64,000 nt of DNA from Microbacterium enclense (GCF_004022425.1 NZ_RBZY01000010.1:1-64000); one strand, 5' to 3'; shown: positions 1 to 9,302, counted from the stretch's first letter. The notes: generated by a model not told the origin, from the letters alone. A program made the numbers and translations.

Positions 1-580
1 GCGGCGGCAGCTGGTCGCCGGCTCGCGCGGCGATCACGAAGTACGCCGCCGCGCAGACCGCCGCGCACAGGGCGAAGACGGTCCCGAGCAGATCGAACCG
101 TGCACCGCTGATGTCGACGACGAGCACGAGTCCGACCATCGCCACGATCGACCCGACGATCACGAGCGTCGACGGCGCGCGCCGTGTCCGCACCCACACC
201 GCCACGACGAGGAGCACCGGCGCGATGTACTGGATGAGCAGGGCGACGGCGACGGGCATGCGCTGCATCGCGGCGAAGTAGAAGACCTGGCATCCGGCGA
301 CCGCCGTCAGACCGAACGCGACGATGAGCAGGCCGTGGCGGCGCAGGAACCCCGGCTGGCGGCGCAGTGCGCGGATGAGCGCGGGGGACAACAGGAGGGA
401 TGCCAATCCCATCCGCACGAGCAGGACCGCGCCGAGCGACCATCCGCCCTCGAGGAGCGGCTTGACGAACGGGCCGCTCGAGGAGAACGCCAGCGCCGAG
501 CCGACCGCGATCGCGAGTCCGGTGACGGCACCGGATGCGCGGTGGGTCGGACGTGGGAGGGTGGCGGAGGAAGAAGTCAT
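1..580 (-). CDS. EamA-family (DMT) transporter, 3' end cut by window
   Basis: Reading the minus strand from ATG at 578-580 gives about 193 residues that run off the window edge without a stop. The protein has a short polar N-terminus and then alternating hydrophobic segments (for example around residues 20-38, 48-60, 88-105, 118-135 and 145-160), as in the EamA/DMT superfamily of drug or metabolite exporters, which usually have ten helices. It sits in the membrane; the substrate cannot be told. It is divergent from the CGNR regulator at 652 across a 71-base region with repeated operator-like elements, so that regulator probably controls it. No good ribosome binding site is visible before the ATG. 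The family is fairly sure, the substrate unknown. Confidence 0.85.
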   Translation of the reverse strand, partial: MTSSSATLPRPTHRASGAVTGLAIAVGSALAFSSSGPFVKPLLEGGWSLGAVLLVRMGLASLLLSPALIRALRRQPGFLRRHGLLIVAFGLTAVAGCQVFYFAAMQRMPVAVALLIQYIAPVLLVVAVWVRTRRAPSTLVIVGSIVAMVGLVLVVDISGARFDLLGTVFALCAAVCAAAYFVIAARAGDQLPP

Positions 581-589
581 GCGAGCCCG

Positions 590-650
590 CTGTCATGAGT
601 CAATTACGTTTACACTCGTGACAGTAGAGCCTTCGCCTGTCAGGAGTCAA
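590..650. promoter_or_regulatory. Three-copy operator-like repeat between EamA gene and CGNR regulator
   Basis: CTGTCATGAGTCAA at 590-603 recurs as CTGTCAGGAGTCAA at 637-650 (13 of 14 identical, same direction). An inverted copy, CTCGTGACAG, lies at 615-624 and pairs with the first copy (9 of 10). A TACACT hexamer at 611-616 fits the actinobacterial -10 pattern TANNNT for the rightward gene. The last repeat includes the AGGAG ribosome binding site of the CGNR gene. Inference: the CGNR protein binds these sites and controls both divergent genes. Confidence 0.55.
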
Positions 651-651
651 C

Positions 652-1212
652 ATGGTCTTCATTCGTGACACCGAGCTCGTCCTCCGCGCCACGGTCGAGC
701 TGGTCAACACGCTCCCCCGCACCGAGACGACGGGGAGCGACGCACTGGTGTCGATGGACCAGCTCGACGACTTCGCGACCCGTCACGCCTACACCGGCTC
801 GCGCACGCGCGACGACCGCGAGCTGGCGGCGGTACGTGGCATCCGGTCTCGCATCTACGAACTGTGGACCGTCGGCCGCGACGAGGCCGTGCCGCTGGTG
901 AACGCGATGCTCCGCGACGGGAAGGCGCTCCCCCAGCTCGTGCGCCACGACGACTTCGACTGGCACATCCACGCGTCCGACCCGTCCGATGCCCTGGCCC
1001 AGCGCATGCTGGTGGAGACGGCGATGGCGTTCGTCGACGTCATCCGCGCCGACGAGTACGCGCGCGTCCGCGTCTGCGACGCCGATGACTGCAGCGGTGT
1101 CTACGTCGACTTCTCGAAGAACGGCTCGAAGCGCTACTGCGATGCGGGCAACTGCGGGAACCGCATGAACGTCAACGCGTATCGCCGACGCAAGGCGGAC
1201 CAGCCGGTCTAG
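652..1212 (+). CDS. CGNR zinc-finger / ABATE-domain transcriptional regulator
   Basis: This 186-residue protein has the two parts typical of the family. The N-terminal alpha-helical ABATE-type domain covers about residues 1-130. The C-terminal treble-clef-like zinc finger has cysteines at about 142, 147, 163 and 168, the last in the signature CGNR (168-171) followed by NVNAYRRR. Family members are presumed DNA-binding stress or efflux regulators, often next to transporters. Here it is divergent from an EamA exporter, and AGGAG lies six bases before the ATG. Its stop overlaps the convergent hydrolase stop through a shared CTAG at 1209-1212. The ligand is unknown. Confidence 0.85.
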   Translation: MVFIRDTELVLRATVELVNTLPRTETTGSDALVSMDQLDDFATRHAYTGSRTRDDRELAAVRGIRSRIYELWTVGRDEAVPLVNAMLRDGKALPQLVRHDDFDWHIHASDPSDALAQRMLVETAMAFVDVIRADEYARVRVCDADDCSGVYVDFSKNGSKRYCDAGNCGNRMNVNAYRRRKADQPV

Positions 1213-2093
1213 ACGTTCGCGTCGTCGAGGAACGTGCGGATCGCGGATGCCGCCGCGGCCGGCGTCTCGTAGTGGATCAGGTGTCCGACGTTCGGGATCT
1301 CCACCAGCTCGGCGTCCGGGAACAGCGTCGCGAGATGACGTTCGGCTTCGATCGGGGTGATGTCGTCCTTGTCGGCCGCGATCAGGAGCGTGCGCTGCGC
1401 GATGCGGGGGGCGAACTCCCGCACGTCGTGCGACACGCTCGTCACGAACGCGTCGTGGAGAACGTCGCGGTCGGCGAAGCGGGAGAAGTACGTGTCGTGC
1501 TGCTCGTGCACGAACCGGCGCAGGTCGGGGTCGCGCGTCTTGGCCATGGCGATGCTCATGACACGGACGATCACCCCATTGCGCAGCAGCGCGTCACCGA
1601 GCGGACGGGGCAGGCGCGCTCCGGCGAGGTAGTAGAACACCGCGAGACGCGTGAGCACCCCGCGGGGCCCCTCCAGCGCGGGCGCGCCGATCGGGTTGAC
1701 GAGGATCAGCCGCGGCGTCGCGAGCCCGCCCGCGACGGCCGCCGAGGCGACGATCGAGCCGAACGAATGTCCCAGCACGATCGCGCCCGGAGCCTCGGAC
1801 TCGACGAACGCGCGCAGCCACTCCGCATACGCGTCGAGGTCGTGGGTGCGCCCGGGGAGCGGGGCCGTCTCGCCGAAGCCGGGGAGGTCCGGAGAGATCA
1901 CCCGGATGCCGGGAAGGTGCGCCACCACGGGCTCGAGTCCGTGGTGCTCGCCGCGGAACCCGTGCACCGCGACGACCGTGGTGGCCGCGGCGTCGTCACC
2001 GTAGATCCAGTAGGCCGTCGTCGAGCCGAGGATCTCGGCCTCGCGCCGGGCGACCGGGATCGCCGCCAGGAGCGGGGCGTAGGGGTTCGGCAT
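1209..2093 (-). CDS. Alpha/beta-fold hydrolase
   Basis: A 294-residue single-domain alpha/beta hydrolase. It has the oxyanion-side HGFRGE near residues 44-49, the nucleophile elbow GHSFGS with Ser at about 110, a probable acid in the ADKDD segment near residue 245, and the catalytic His in NVGHLIHYE near the C-terminus. No signal peptide is seen, so it is cytoplasmic. Substrate cannot be inferred; relatives include esterases, C-C hydrolases and haloperoxidase-like enzymes. It converges on the CGNR gene and is divergent from the exonuclease gene at 2287. Confidence 0.85.
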   Translation of the reverse strand: MPNPYAPLLAAIPVARREAEILGSTTAYWIYGDDAAATTVVAVHGFRGEHHGLEPVVAHLPGIRVISPDLPGFGETAPLPGRTHDLDAYAEWLRAFVESEAPGAIVLGHSFGSIVASAAVAGGLATPRLILVNPIGAPALEGPRGVLTRLAVFYYLAGARLPRPLGDALLRNGVIVRVMSIAMAKTRDPDLRRFVHEQHDTYFSRFADRDVLHDAFVTSVSHDVREFAPRIAQRTLLIAADKDDITPIEAERHLATLFPDAELVEIPNVGHLIHYETPAAAASAIRTFLDDANV

Positions 2094-2148
2094 CCGTCGA
2101 TTCTAGGCGGGGCGGGTGGACGCGCCGCGGTGCGGCTCGGGGGCGCGA

Positions 2149-2199
2149 GAACAGGCGGCGCGACAGAAACAGGGCGATTTGGCCGGAATCCGCCTGTTC
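2149..2199. repeat. 10-bp inverted repeat in divergent intergenic region
   Basis: GAACAGGCGG (2149-2158) is repeated in inverted orientation as CCGCCTGTTC (2190-2199), with 31 bases between the arms. A further CCTGTTC lies at 2211-2217. It sits between the hydrolase and exonuclease genes, where promoters for both must lie. A regulatory role is possible but unsupported by other evidence. Confidence 0.3.
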
Positions 2200-2286
2200 C
2201 CGGCCCATCACCTGTTCCGCGCGCCTTCACCACCCGATTCGGTGCGCCTCGGGGGTCGTGTCGGTGACCCCCTCTACGGTGAGCGC

Positions 2287-3021
2287 ATGACCACGTGGCA
2301 GGCCGAGCCGCTCCCGATGTTCCAGACCCCGGAGTGGGCGCGCGTCGTCGGGGTGTTCGACCTCGAGACGACCGGCGTCGACGTGGTGAACGACCGCATC
2401 GTCACGGCGCACGTCGGGGTCCTCGACGGCAGCGGGCACGTGATCGACGCACGCGACTGGCTAGCCGACCCCGGTATCGAGATCCCGGCCGGCGCGGCGG
2501 CGATCCACGGTGTCACGACCGAGCGGGCTCGCGCGGAGGGCGCCCCGGCGACGACGGTGGTCGCCGAGGTCGTCGAAGCCGTACGGGCGCTGCTCGACGC
2601 CGGTATCCCCGTCGTCGCGTACAACGCCCCGTTCGACTTCTCCATGCTCAAGTACGAGGCGCTGCGCCATGGCATCCCTCCGATCGAGGCGCCGTCACCG
2701 GTGATCGATCCGCTCGTCGTCGACAAGACCTACGACCGCTACCGCCGCGGTAAGCGCACGCTCACCCAGGTCGCGGCGCACTACGCGGTGCCGCTCGACG
2801 CCGCGCACGAGGCGTGCGCCGATGCGGTGGCCGCCGGGCGCCTCGCGCTCGCGCTCGCCGAACGCTACGCCGCGTGGCTCCCGCCGACCGTCGACGAGCT
2901 GCATACGCGCCAGATAGCGTGGGCGCGCGCGCAGGCGGCGAGCCTCACGGAGTACTTCGTGAGGATCGGGCGTCTGGATGCCACGGCTCCCCCGCTCGAC
3001 GGGGCCTGGCCGATCCGCTGA
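2287..3021 (+). CDS. DnaQ-like 3'-5' exonuclease (DEDD family)
   Basis: Reading from ATG 2287 gives 244 residues. The three exonuclease motifs are present: ExoI FDLETTG (acidic residues about 25 and 27), ExoII in AYNAPFDFSML around residue 117, and ExoIII in HEACADA near residue 180. This is the RNase T/DNA polymerase III epsilon fold, which removes nucleotides from DNA or RNA 3' ends with two metal ions. It lacks polymerase or helicase domains, so it may be a stand-alone repair exonuclease rather than the replicative proofreading subunit. An in-frame upstream extension to 2116 is open but reads like non-coding DNA; ATG 2287 starts the conserved part. Confidence 0.88.
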   Translation: MTTWQAEPLPMFQTPEWARVVGVFDLETTGVDVVNDRIVTAHVGVLDGSGHVIDARDWLADPGIEIPAGAAAIHGVTTERARAEGAPATTVVAEVVEAVRALLDAGIPVVAYNAPFDFSMLKYEALRHGIPPIEAPSPVIDPLVVDKTYDRYRRGKRTLTQVAAHYAVPLDAAHEACADAVAAGRLALALAERYAAWLPPTVDELHTRQIAWARAQAASLTEYFVRIGRLDATAPPLDGAWPIR

Positions 3022-3100
3022 GACGCGGTTCCGCTCACCGGTTCTGCGCCCGGCCTTCGCCGCCGGCGGCGATGTCGGACCCCCTCATTAGTGTTCGATC

Positions 3101-4609
3101 ATGGAGTTTCCGGCACCCCCGAGCGAGCGGTCGCACTCCACCGACGCATGGTCCGGGATGCCGCGGCCCGGCGACGGCGTGCTCCAGTCGGACGCCGACA
3201 CCGCATGGGCGATCGCGCTCGGACTCCTCGACGATGACGATCCGGAAACCGACTCAGGGTGCGCGTCATCCCACGGCCCGGCCGCGTTGCTCGATCGCCT
3301 GGAGGAGTCATGCGCCGCTCGACACCGGGTGACCGCCGCCGAGTACGACCTGATCTTCCGCATCCTGCAGGATGCGGCAGACGACCCCGACACGTGGGTC
3401 GGCCCCGACCCCACACTCGACGGCCTCTGGCACGACCCGCGCGGTCGTACGATCGCGGCCGTCCGGCGTGACCGCCTCGACCTGGCCGAACGAGCCGCTG
3501 TCGCCGAGATCGCGGTGCGTCTGCGCCTCGCCGAGCAAACGGTACGCACGCGCGGCGCGCAGGCGGCGGTCCTTCGCGAGCGCTGTGCTCGCATCTGGGC
3601 GGCGTTCACCGAGGGGCTCGTGTCCGAACGTCACGCCGTCGAGACCGCCCGACTCGCCGCCACGCTGCCCACCGAACCGGCGTCGTGGGAGGCGTTCGAC
3701 ACCGGCGCGATCGAGCGCGCATTGCGACTCTCCCCCGCGCGCTTCGCCACCTCGGCGCGGGCTCTGCGCGAGCGGGTGCACGCCGAGTCCCTCGAGACCC
3801 GCCATTGTCGCGCTCGCACCGACCGGGGCGTGTGGATGACCGCTGAACTCGACGGCATGGCGACGCTCACCGCGTTCCTTCCCGCCGATCGCGCCGCCGC
3901 CGCGATGAACCACCTCGACCGGACCGCACGCCATCTGGCCACGGCCGAGGGCGATGACCGCACGCTCGCGCAGCTCCGCGCCGACGTGTTCGCCGATCTG
4001 CTCGTGGGAGCCGGGCAACCCTCGGATGCCGCAGCCGACGCGCCACCGGCCACGGTGGATGCCGCGGGCCAAGACTCCCCCCAACTGGCGACCCCGCGGC
4101 CGACGCTCCGCGCCGCGGGCACCCCGACTGCACCCGCACGCCCCAGCGTCGTCGTGACGATCCCGGCCCTCACCCTGCTGGACGCCGACGACGCGCCGGC
4201 GACCCTCGATGGCTACGGCCCCATCGACCTCGACACCGCCCGTCGCCTCGCAGGCGAAGCGCCGTCGTGGATCCGCGTACTCACCCACCCCGTCACCGGG
4301 GTCCCCCTTGCCCTCGACCGGACGACCTACCGCGTACCGGCGGCCCTGCGGCGCTGGCTTGGGATCAGCTCACCGACGTGCGCGTTCCCCGGGTGCGGGC
4401 GCCCGGCGAGGGATTGCGACCTCGACCACCTGCACGCGTTCAGCGACGGCGGCACGACCGCCGACGACAACCTCGACCCCGAGTGCCGTCACCACCACCG
4501 CATGCGCCATGAGACGCGCTGGGCCGCGAGCCGCGACCCTGACACGGGCGACCTCGCGTGGACGACGCCGCTCGGCGCGCGGATCGACGCCGACCCGCCG
4601 CCGTTCTAG
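3101..4609 (+). CDS. DUF222 and HNH endonuclease domain protein (13E12 type)
   Basis: A 502-residue protein with the long helical DUF222 region (about 70-330, including a C-terminal part rich in Ala and Pro) and a C-terminal HNH nuclease fold at about 420-475. The HNH part has CAFPGCGRPARDCDLDH, then HAFSDGGTTADDNL and CRHHHRMRH, giving a Cys-ligated zinc and the His-Asn-His metal site. Such proteins are multicopy in mycobacteria and Microbacteriaceae (the 13E12 repeat family); their biological role is not established, although mobile or defence-linked nicking has been proposed. It stands alone here, with no transposase or repeats nearby. Confidence 0.85.
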   Translation: MEFPAPPSERSHSTDAWSGMPRPGDGVLQSDADTAWAIALGLLDDDDPETDSGCASSHGPAALLDRLEESCAARHRVTAAEYDLIFRILQDAADDPDTWVGPDPTLDGLWHDPRGRTIAAVRRDRLDLAERAAVAEIAVRLRLAEQTVRTRGAQAAVLRERCARIWAAFTEGLVSERHAVETARLAATLPTEPASWEAFDTGAIERALRLSPARFATSARALRERVHAESLETRHCRARTDRGVWMTAELDGMATLTAFLPADRAAAAMNHLDRTARHLATAEGDDRTLAQLRADVFADLLVGAGQPSDAAADAPPATVDAAGQDSPQLATPRPTLRAAGTPTAPARPSVVVTIPALTLLDADDAPATLDGYGPIDLDTARRLAGEAPSWIRVLTHPVTGVPLALDRTTYRVPAALRRWLGISSPTCAFPGCGRPARDCDLDHLHAFSDGGTTADDNLDPECRHHHRMRHETRWAASRDPDTGDLAWTTPLGARIDADPPPF

Positions 4610-4831
4610 GTGCAGCACGTCTCGCCCGCCGGACCAGCGGGCCATGTGCGGGGTGCCAGCTCTGGTCTTCCGTGATGCCGGCTCCCCCACGCCGACCGCG
4701 CATAACCACCGCCGCCGCCGCGTTCGCTGGCGCGCCGCGCACCCCGTTGCCCGACGGCGCCCCTGCACCCTGCACGCCGGTCTGCCACGGCCACGGGAGG
4801 TTCCGTGCGAGCGCACCTCCCCCGGAAACCA

Positions 4832-4865
4832 CGGAAGCCCCCATCCCGAAGGACGAGGGCTTCCG
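4832..4865. terminator. Hairpin downstream of rpmE2
   Basis: CGGAAGCCC (4832-4840) pairs perfectly with GGGCTTCCG (4857-4865) across a 16-base loop. It lies 18 bases past the leftward rpmE2 stop. The rest of 4610-4882 holds no credible gene. Confidence 0.5.
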
Positions 4866-4882
4866 CCGAAGATCGCTGAGAC

Positions 4883-5134
4883 TCAACGACCGCCGAAGTT
4901 CTTGAAGCGCTGGTTGAACTTCTCGACGCGACCGGCCGAGTCCATGATGCGCTGCTTACCCGTGTAGAAGGGGTGCGAAGCCGACGAGATCTCCACGTCG
5001 ATGACGGGGTACTCGACGCCGTCGAGCTCGATCGTCTTGTCGCTCGTGACCGTCGAACGGGTGAGGAAGGTATCGCCCGAGCCGAGGTCGCGGAACACGA
5101 CAGCCTTGTACGTGGGGTGGATGTCAGTCTTCAT
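4883..5134 (-). CDS. rpmE2: 50S ribosomal protein L31 type B
   Basis: The 83-residue protein starts [10 protein letters not shown] and ends QRFKNFGGR, and is recognisable as the L31 type B protein of the large ribosomal subunit. It lacks the four cysteines of zinc-binding L31, so it is the zinc-independent (C-minus) form. GGACTT lies just before the ATG; a 24-codon upstream extension is not conserved and was excluded. In some bacteria the C-minus paralogue is repressed by Zur, but no Zur-like AT-rich palindrome is visible upstream. A TAGACT on the minus strand at 5213-5218 could be its -10 box. Confidence 0.93.
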   Translation of the reverse strand: MKTDIHPTYKAVVFRDLGSGDTFLTRSTVTSDKTIELDGVEYPVIDVEISSASHPFYTGKQRIMDSAGRVEKFNQRFKNFGGR

Positions 5135-5256
5135 GGGAAGTCCTTTGAGAAGTGGTGCCCTGGATTCTGCCAGGACGGTCAAAGTCTGCGGCGCCGGAGG
5201 CACCAAAGGACGAGTCTACCAGGCCGGACGCCCGATCACGACGCCGGCCGCGGGGG

Positions 5257-6042
5257 TCAGGCCGAGGCGCGCGCCGCGTAGCGGCCGGCATCCTGGCTGA
5301 GGGTGATTTCGACCCCGAAGGTGGCGGTCAGGTTCTCGGCCGTGAGCGCCTCGGACAGGGGCCCGGATGCCACGACCTCGCCGTCACGCAGGAGCAGCAC
5401 GTGCGTGAAGCCGACGGGGATCTCCTCGACGTGGTGCGTGACCATGATCATCGCCGGAGTCGTCGGGGCCTGCGCGTAGCCGGAGAGGAGGGCGAGGAGC
5501 TCCTCGCGCGCGCCGAGGTCGAGGCTCGCGGTCGGCTCGTCGAGGAGCAGCAGCTCGGGGTCGGTCATGACGGCCCGCGCGATCTGCACGCGCTTCTGCT
5601 CACCGTCGGACAGCGTCCCGAAGGTGCGGTCGGCCAGGTGGTCGAGGCGCCATTCGGCGAGGACGCGCAGCGCGCGGCGCTCGTCGATGTCGTCGTACTG
5701 CTCGCGCCAGCGACCGGTCACCGAATACGCGGCGGTCAGCACGACGTCGAGCACCGTCTCCTCCGGCGGTACGCGACGCGCCATCGCCGACGACGCGAAC
5801 CCGATGCGCGGACGCAGCTCGAACACGTCCGTGCGCCCGAGACGCTCGCCGAGGATCGTCACCGTGCCCGACGTGGGGTGGATGAGCGTGTCTGCCAGCT
5901 GGAGCACCGTGGTCTTGCCGGCACCGTTCGGGCCCAGCACCACCCAGCGTTCATCGTCGGAGACGGTCCAGTCGAGGTGGGAAACGATGTCCCGGGCGTT
6001 CCGGCGGACGACGACGTCGGAGAACTCCAGAACCTGCGGCAT
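5257..6042 (-). CDS. Lone ABC transporter ATP-binding protein
   Basis: A 261-residue ATPase with Walker A GPNGAGKTT (about 37-45), signature LSDGEQKRVQIARA (about 143-156), Walker B LLLLDEPTASLD and an H-loop histidine in MVTHH. The signature has Asp instead of the usual second Gly-side residue (LSDGE), as in ModF/YlmA-type ATPases. No permease or binding protein lies next to it, so its partner is encoded elsewhere or it works without a transporter. It is separated from rpmE2 by about 120 bases and from the glycogen synthase by about 110. Function beyond ATP-driven cassette activity cannot be assigned. Confidence 0.85.
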   Translation of the reverse strand: MPQVLEFSDVVVRRNARDIVSHLDWTVSDDERWVVLGPNGAGKTTVLQLADTLIHPTSGTVTILGERLGRTDVFELRPRIGFASSAMARRVPPEETVLDVVLTAAYSVTGRWREQYDDIDERRALRVLAEWRLDHLADRTFGTLSDGEQKRVQIARAVMTDPELLLLDEPTASLDLGAREELLALLSGYAQAPTTPAMIMVTHHVEEIPVGFTHVLLLRDGEVVASGPLSEALTAENLTATFGVEITLSQDAGRYAARASA

Positions 6043-6151
6043 GCGTCCAGCCTAACGGGCGGGACGGTCCGATCAGAGCGCGCCACCCCGCCTGGGGAGA
6101 GCCGCAGGAAACGCTGCCCCCGTACCGAAGCGCCCCGCGGCCGACGGCCGC

Positions 6152-7342
6152 CTACCGCCCCGCGACCTCCGCGTACAGCGCCGCCGTCGTCTGCGCGATC
6201 GCGGCCCAACTGAAGTCCTCGATCGCGCGCCGGCGTCCGGCCTCGCCGTACGCCCCGGCGCGCTCGGCATCCATCACGACCTCGGTGAGCACACGGGCGA
6301 GGTCGTCGACGAAGCGCTCGGGGTCGACGGGCGTTCCGGTGCCGTCCTGCACCTGCTCGATCGGAACGAGACGCCCGGTGACCCCGTCGACGACGACCTC
6401 GGGGATGCCACCGGTCGCGGTGCCCACGACGGCCGCGCCGCAGGCCATGGCCTCGAGGTTCACGATGCCGAGGGGCTCGTAGACGGACGGACACACGAAG
6501 GTCGTCGCCGCGGTGAGGATGGCGCACAGCTCGTGGCGGGGCAACAGCCGGTCGATCCACACGACGCCCTCGCGCGTCGCCTGGAGACCGCGGACGAGCT
6601 CCTCGACCTCGGCCAGGATCTGCGGGGTGTCGGGCGCGCCCGCGCACAGCACGAGCTGCACGTCGGGAGGCAGCTGCTCGGCCGCCCGCAGCAGGTAGGG
6701 AAGCCCCTTCTGGCGCGTGATGCGCCCCACGAACACCACCGAGGGCCGCGTGGGATCGATGCCGGCGGAGGCGAGGAACGCGTCGTCGGACACGGGATGC
6801 CACGCCTCGGTGTCGATGCCGTTATAGATGACGCGCACCTTGCCGGGGTCGAGCGACGGGTAGCTGCGCAGGATGTCCTGGCGCATGCCCTCGCTCACGG
6901 CGACGACCGCGGCCGCCCCCTCGTAGGCGGTCTTCTCGATGTAGCTGGACACGGCGTAGCCGCCGCCGAGCTGCTCGGCCTTCCAGGGGCGCAGCGGCTC
7001 CAGGCTGTGCGCGGTGACCACGTGGGGGATGCCGTGCAGCAGAGAGGCGAGGTGACCGGCGAAGTTCGCGTACCAGGTGTGGGAGTGCACGACATCGGCT
7101 CCGGCGACGTCCGAGACGATCTCGAGATCCGTGCCGAGCGTCTGGATCGCCCCGTTGGCGGAGGCGAGTTCCGCCGGCACCGCGTACGAGGTCGTGTCGG
7201 CCTCGTCGCGCGGGGCGCCGAACGCCCGCACCTGCACCTCGGTGCCCTCCGCGCGCAGCGCCCGGACCAGCTCGGTCGCGTGGACGCCCGCTCCCCCGTA
7301 GATCTCCGGCGGGTACTCCTTGGTGACGACATCGACGCGCAT
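6152..7342 (-). CDS. glgA: Glycogen synthase, actinobacterial GlgA/GlgM type (GT4)
   Basis: This 396-residue GT-B glycosyltransferase starts MRVDVVTKEYPPE (ATG at 7342; eight further codons upstream are open but not conserved). It carries the GGAGVH loop near residue 17, the nucleotide-binding VGRITRQKG near residue 215, and the E-x7-E motif in YEPLGIVNLEAMACG. In mycobacteria this family makes alpha-maltose-1-phosphate from ADP-glucose (GlgM); in corynebacteria it is called glycogen synthase. The divergent neighbour glgC makes ADP-glucose, so the pair forms the entry to glycogen or alpha-glucan synthesis. The 76-base gap holds both promoters. Confidence 0.9.
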   Translation of the reverse strand: MRVDVVTKEYPPEIYGGAGVHATELVRALRAEGTEVQVRAFGAPRDEADTTSYAVPAELASANGAIQTLGTDLEIVSDVAGADVVHSHTWYANFAGHLASLLHGIPHVVTAHSLEPLRPWKAEQLGGGYAVSSYIEKTAYEGAAAVVAVSEGMRQDILRSYPSLDPGKVRVIYNGIDTEAWHPVSDDAFLASAGIDPTRPSVVFVGRITRQKGLPYLLRAAEQLPPDVQLVLCAGAPDTPQILAEVEELVRGLQATREGVVWIDRLLPRHELCAILTAATTFVCPSVYEPLGIVNLEAMACGAAVVGTATGGIPEVVVDGVTGRLVPIEQVQDGTGTPVDPERFVDDLARVLTEVVMDAERAGAYGEAGRRRAIEDFSWAAIAQTTAALYAEVAGR

Positions 7343-7418
7343 GAGACGAACCGTAGCGCAGCGCAACCCCCCGTGCGCGCCGGTTCCCGGGATCGCACCG
7401 GACCCCTAGGGTGGTGCC

Positions 7419-8663
7419 ATGCCTGCAGCGCCGAAGGTCTTCGGAATCATCCTCGCCGGCGGCGAGGGAAAGCGACTCATGCCCCTCACGGCCGACCGCG
7501 CGAAACCGGCCGTGCCCTTCGGCGGCCAGTACCGCCTGATCGACTTCGCGATCTCGAACCTCATCAATTCGGGGCTCCGCCAGCTCGTCGTCCTGACGCA
7601 GTACAAGTCGCACAGCCTCGATCGCCACATCTCGCAGACGTGGCGCATGTCGCCGATGCTCGGCTCGTACGTGGCATCCGTCCCGGCCCAGCAGCGCCTC
7701 GGCAAGCGCTGGTTCTCCGGCTCGGCCGACGCGATCCTGCAGTCCATGAACCTCATCCGTGACGAGAAGCCCGACATCGTCGTCGTCATCGGCGCCGATC
7801 ACGTGTACCGCATGGACTTCGCGCAGATGCTCGACGCGCACATCGCCTCGGACGCGCGGGCCACGATCGCCGGCATCCGTCAGCCCATCTCGCTGGCGAA
7901 CCAGTTCGGTGTCATCGACACCGACCCGAGCGACCCCACGAAGATCCGAGAGTTCCTCGAGAAGCCCCAGAACCCCGAGGGCCTCGCCGATGCGCCTCAC
8001 GAGGTGCTCGCGTCGATGGGCAACTACATCTTCGACGCCGATGCCCTCGTCGAGGCCGTCACGCACGACGGTGAACTCCCCACGTCCGCGCACGACATGG
8101 GCGGCGACATCGTGCCCTACTTCGTCAACCGCGGCGAGGCGGCCGTGTACGACTTCCAGCGCAACGACGTTCCCGGATCCACGCCGCGCGACCGGTCGTA
8201 CTGGCGGGACGTGGGCACGATCGAGTCGTTCTATGACGCGCACATGGACCTGATCTCGACCCTGCCCATCTTCAACCTCTACAACGACGACTGGCCGATC
8301 TTCTCGCAGACCTTCAACGCTCCCCCGGCGAAGTTCGTGCGCGACTCGGTGGGCCGCATCGGCAACGCGATCGATTCGATCGTGTCGCTCGGATCGGTGC
8401 TGTCGGGCACGCATCTCGAGCGCAGCGTCGTGGGTCCCTGGGCGCTCGCCGGGGGTGGGTCGACGATCACCGACTCGGTGCTGTTCGACGGCGTCCAGGT
8501 CGGTGCGGGTGCCCGTATCCACCGCGCGATCCTCGACAAGAACGTCTCCCTCGCCCCGGGCGCGACGATCGGCGTCGATCGCGAGCGCGACCTCGCGCGC
8601 GGCTTCACCGTCACTGAGACGGGCATCACCGTCGTCGGCAAGGACGTCCGCGTCGACGGCTGA
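7419..8663 (+). CDS. glgC: Glucose-1-phosphate adenylyltransferase
   Basis: This 414-residue enzyme makes ADP-glucose from glucose-1-phosphate and ATP, the committed step of bacterial glycogen synthesis. The N-terminus carries [14 protein letters not shown] (nucleotide-binding loop) and [17 protein letters not shown], with GADHVYRMD near residue 128 and a C-terminal left-handed beta-helix (about 290-414). The length matches the usual 400-430. It is divergent from the glgA/glgM gene, which uses its product. A strong hairpin follows the stop. Confidence 0.96.
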   Translation: MPAAPKVFGIILAGGEGKRLMPLTADRAKPAVPFGGQYRLIDFAISNLINSGLRQLVVLTQYKSHSLDRHISQTWRMSPMLGSYVASVPAQQRLGKRWFSGSADAILQSMNLIRDEKPDIVVVIGADHVYRMDFAQMLDAHIASDARATIAGIRQPISLANQFGVIDTDPSDPTKIREFLEKPQNPEGLADAPHEVLASMGNYIFDADALVEAVTHDGELPTSAHDMGGDIVPYFVNRGEAAVYDFQRNDVPGSTPRDRSYWRDVGTIESFYDAHMDLISTLPIFNLYNDDWPIFSQTFNAPPAKFVRDSVGRIGNAIDSIVSLGSVLSGTHLERSVVGPWALAGGGSTITDSVLFDGVQVGAGARIHRAILDKNVSLAPGATIGVDRERDLARGFTVTETGITVVGKDVRVDG

Positions 8664-8672
8664 TCAGGATGC

Positions 8673-8712
8673 CGGAAGGGGCGGTGACCGCGATGGTCCA
8701 CCGCCCCTTCCG
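8673..8712. terminator. Bidirectional terminator between glgC and luxS
   Basis: A 14-bp perfect stem, CGGAAGGGGCGGTG at 8673-8686 with CACCGCCCCTTCCG at 8699-8712, has a 12-base loop. It lies between the convergent glgC and luxS stops and can serve both strands. Confidence 0.75.
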
Positions 8713-8726
8713 TATGAGAGCGCGCG

Positions 8727-9200
8727 TCAGACGCCGACGCGAGCGAACGCGTCGCGGCTGATGCCCTGCGACAGGACGCGCTTCGACCATTCGCGCGCGG
8801 AGTGGAGACTGTGGTCGCGGTAGTTGCCGCAGCTGAACGCGTCGGTACCGGGAACGTCGTCCCACTCGACGTCCTCCGCGATCGCACGGAGCGAATCTGC
8901 CACGGCCGTGACGACGTCGCCGAGATCCGGCTCGCCCCACATGATGAGATGGAAGCCGGTGCGGCAGCCGAAGGGCGAGATGTCGATCACGCCGTCGATC
9001 CGGTCGCGCAGGAGGCTGGCGAGCAGGTGCTCGATCGTGTGGATGCCGGCGGTCGGGATCTCGCCCTCGTTCGGCTGCACGAGCCGCACGTCGAAGTTCG
9101 AGATGACGTCGCCGCGCGGACCCGACTCGGTGCCGATCAAGCGGATGTAGGGGGCGAGAACGGCGGTGTGATCGAGCGTGAAGCTTTCGACATCGGCCAT
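8727..9200 (-). CDS. luxS: S-ribosylhomocysteine lyase (AI-2 synthase)
   Basis: A 157-residue LuxS that splits S-ribosylhomocysteine to homocysteine and DPD, the precursor of autoinducer-2. The metal ligands are visible as HTIEH (His54 and His58, with catalytic Glu57) and Cys124 in FSCGNYRDH; the catalytic Cys79 lies in SPFGCRTGF. Length and motifs match the family, so it should be active. No nucleosidase (Pfs/MtnN) or lsr transport gene lies nearby. It may serve activated-methyl-cycle recycling rather than signalling; the sequence alone cannot decide. Confidence 0.96.
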   Translation of the reverse strand: MADVESFTLDHTAVLAPYIRLIGTESGPRGDVISNFDVRLVQPNEGEIPTAGIHTIEHLLASLLRDRIDGVIDISPFGCRTGFHLIMWGEPDLGDVVTAVADSLRAIAEDVEWDDVPGTDAFSCGNYRDHSLHSAREWSKRVLSQGISRDAFARVGV

Positions 9201-9302
9201 CGGGGAATCCTTTCAGCGGCGGGCACGTGCTCATCGAGCCTACGCACGGTGCTCGCGGCCGGGGCGGCGTGGGTCGTCGCGTGACCGGATAGGGTCGAGG
9301 CC

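Noticed and set aside
1207-1214. Overlapping stop codons of the CGNR and hydrolase genes at CTAG
   Set aside because: It is a real overlap but common in dense genomes, since CTAG supplies a TAG on both strands. No functional meaning is implied.
4610-4882. Possible small gene between the HNH gene and rpmE2
   Set aside because: No frame has a ribosome binding site, a known motif or a sensible composition; only a terminator hairpin is seen.
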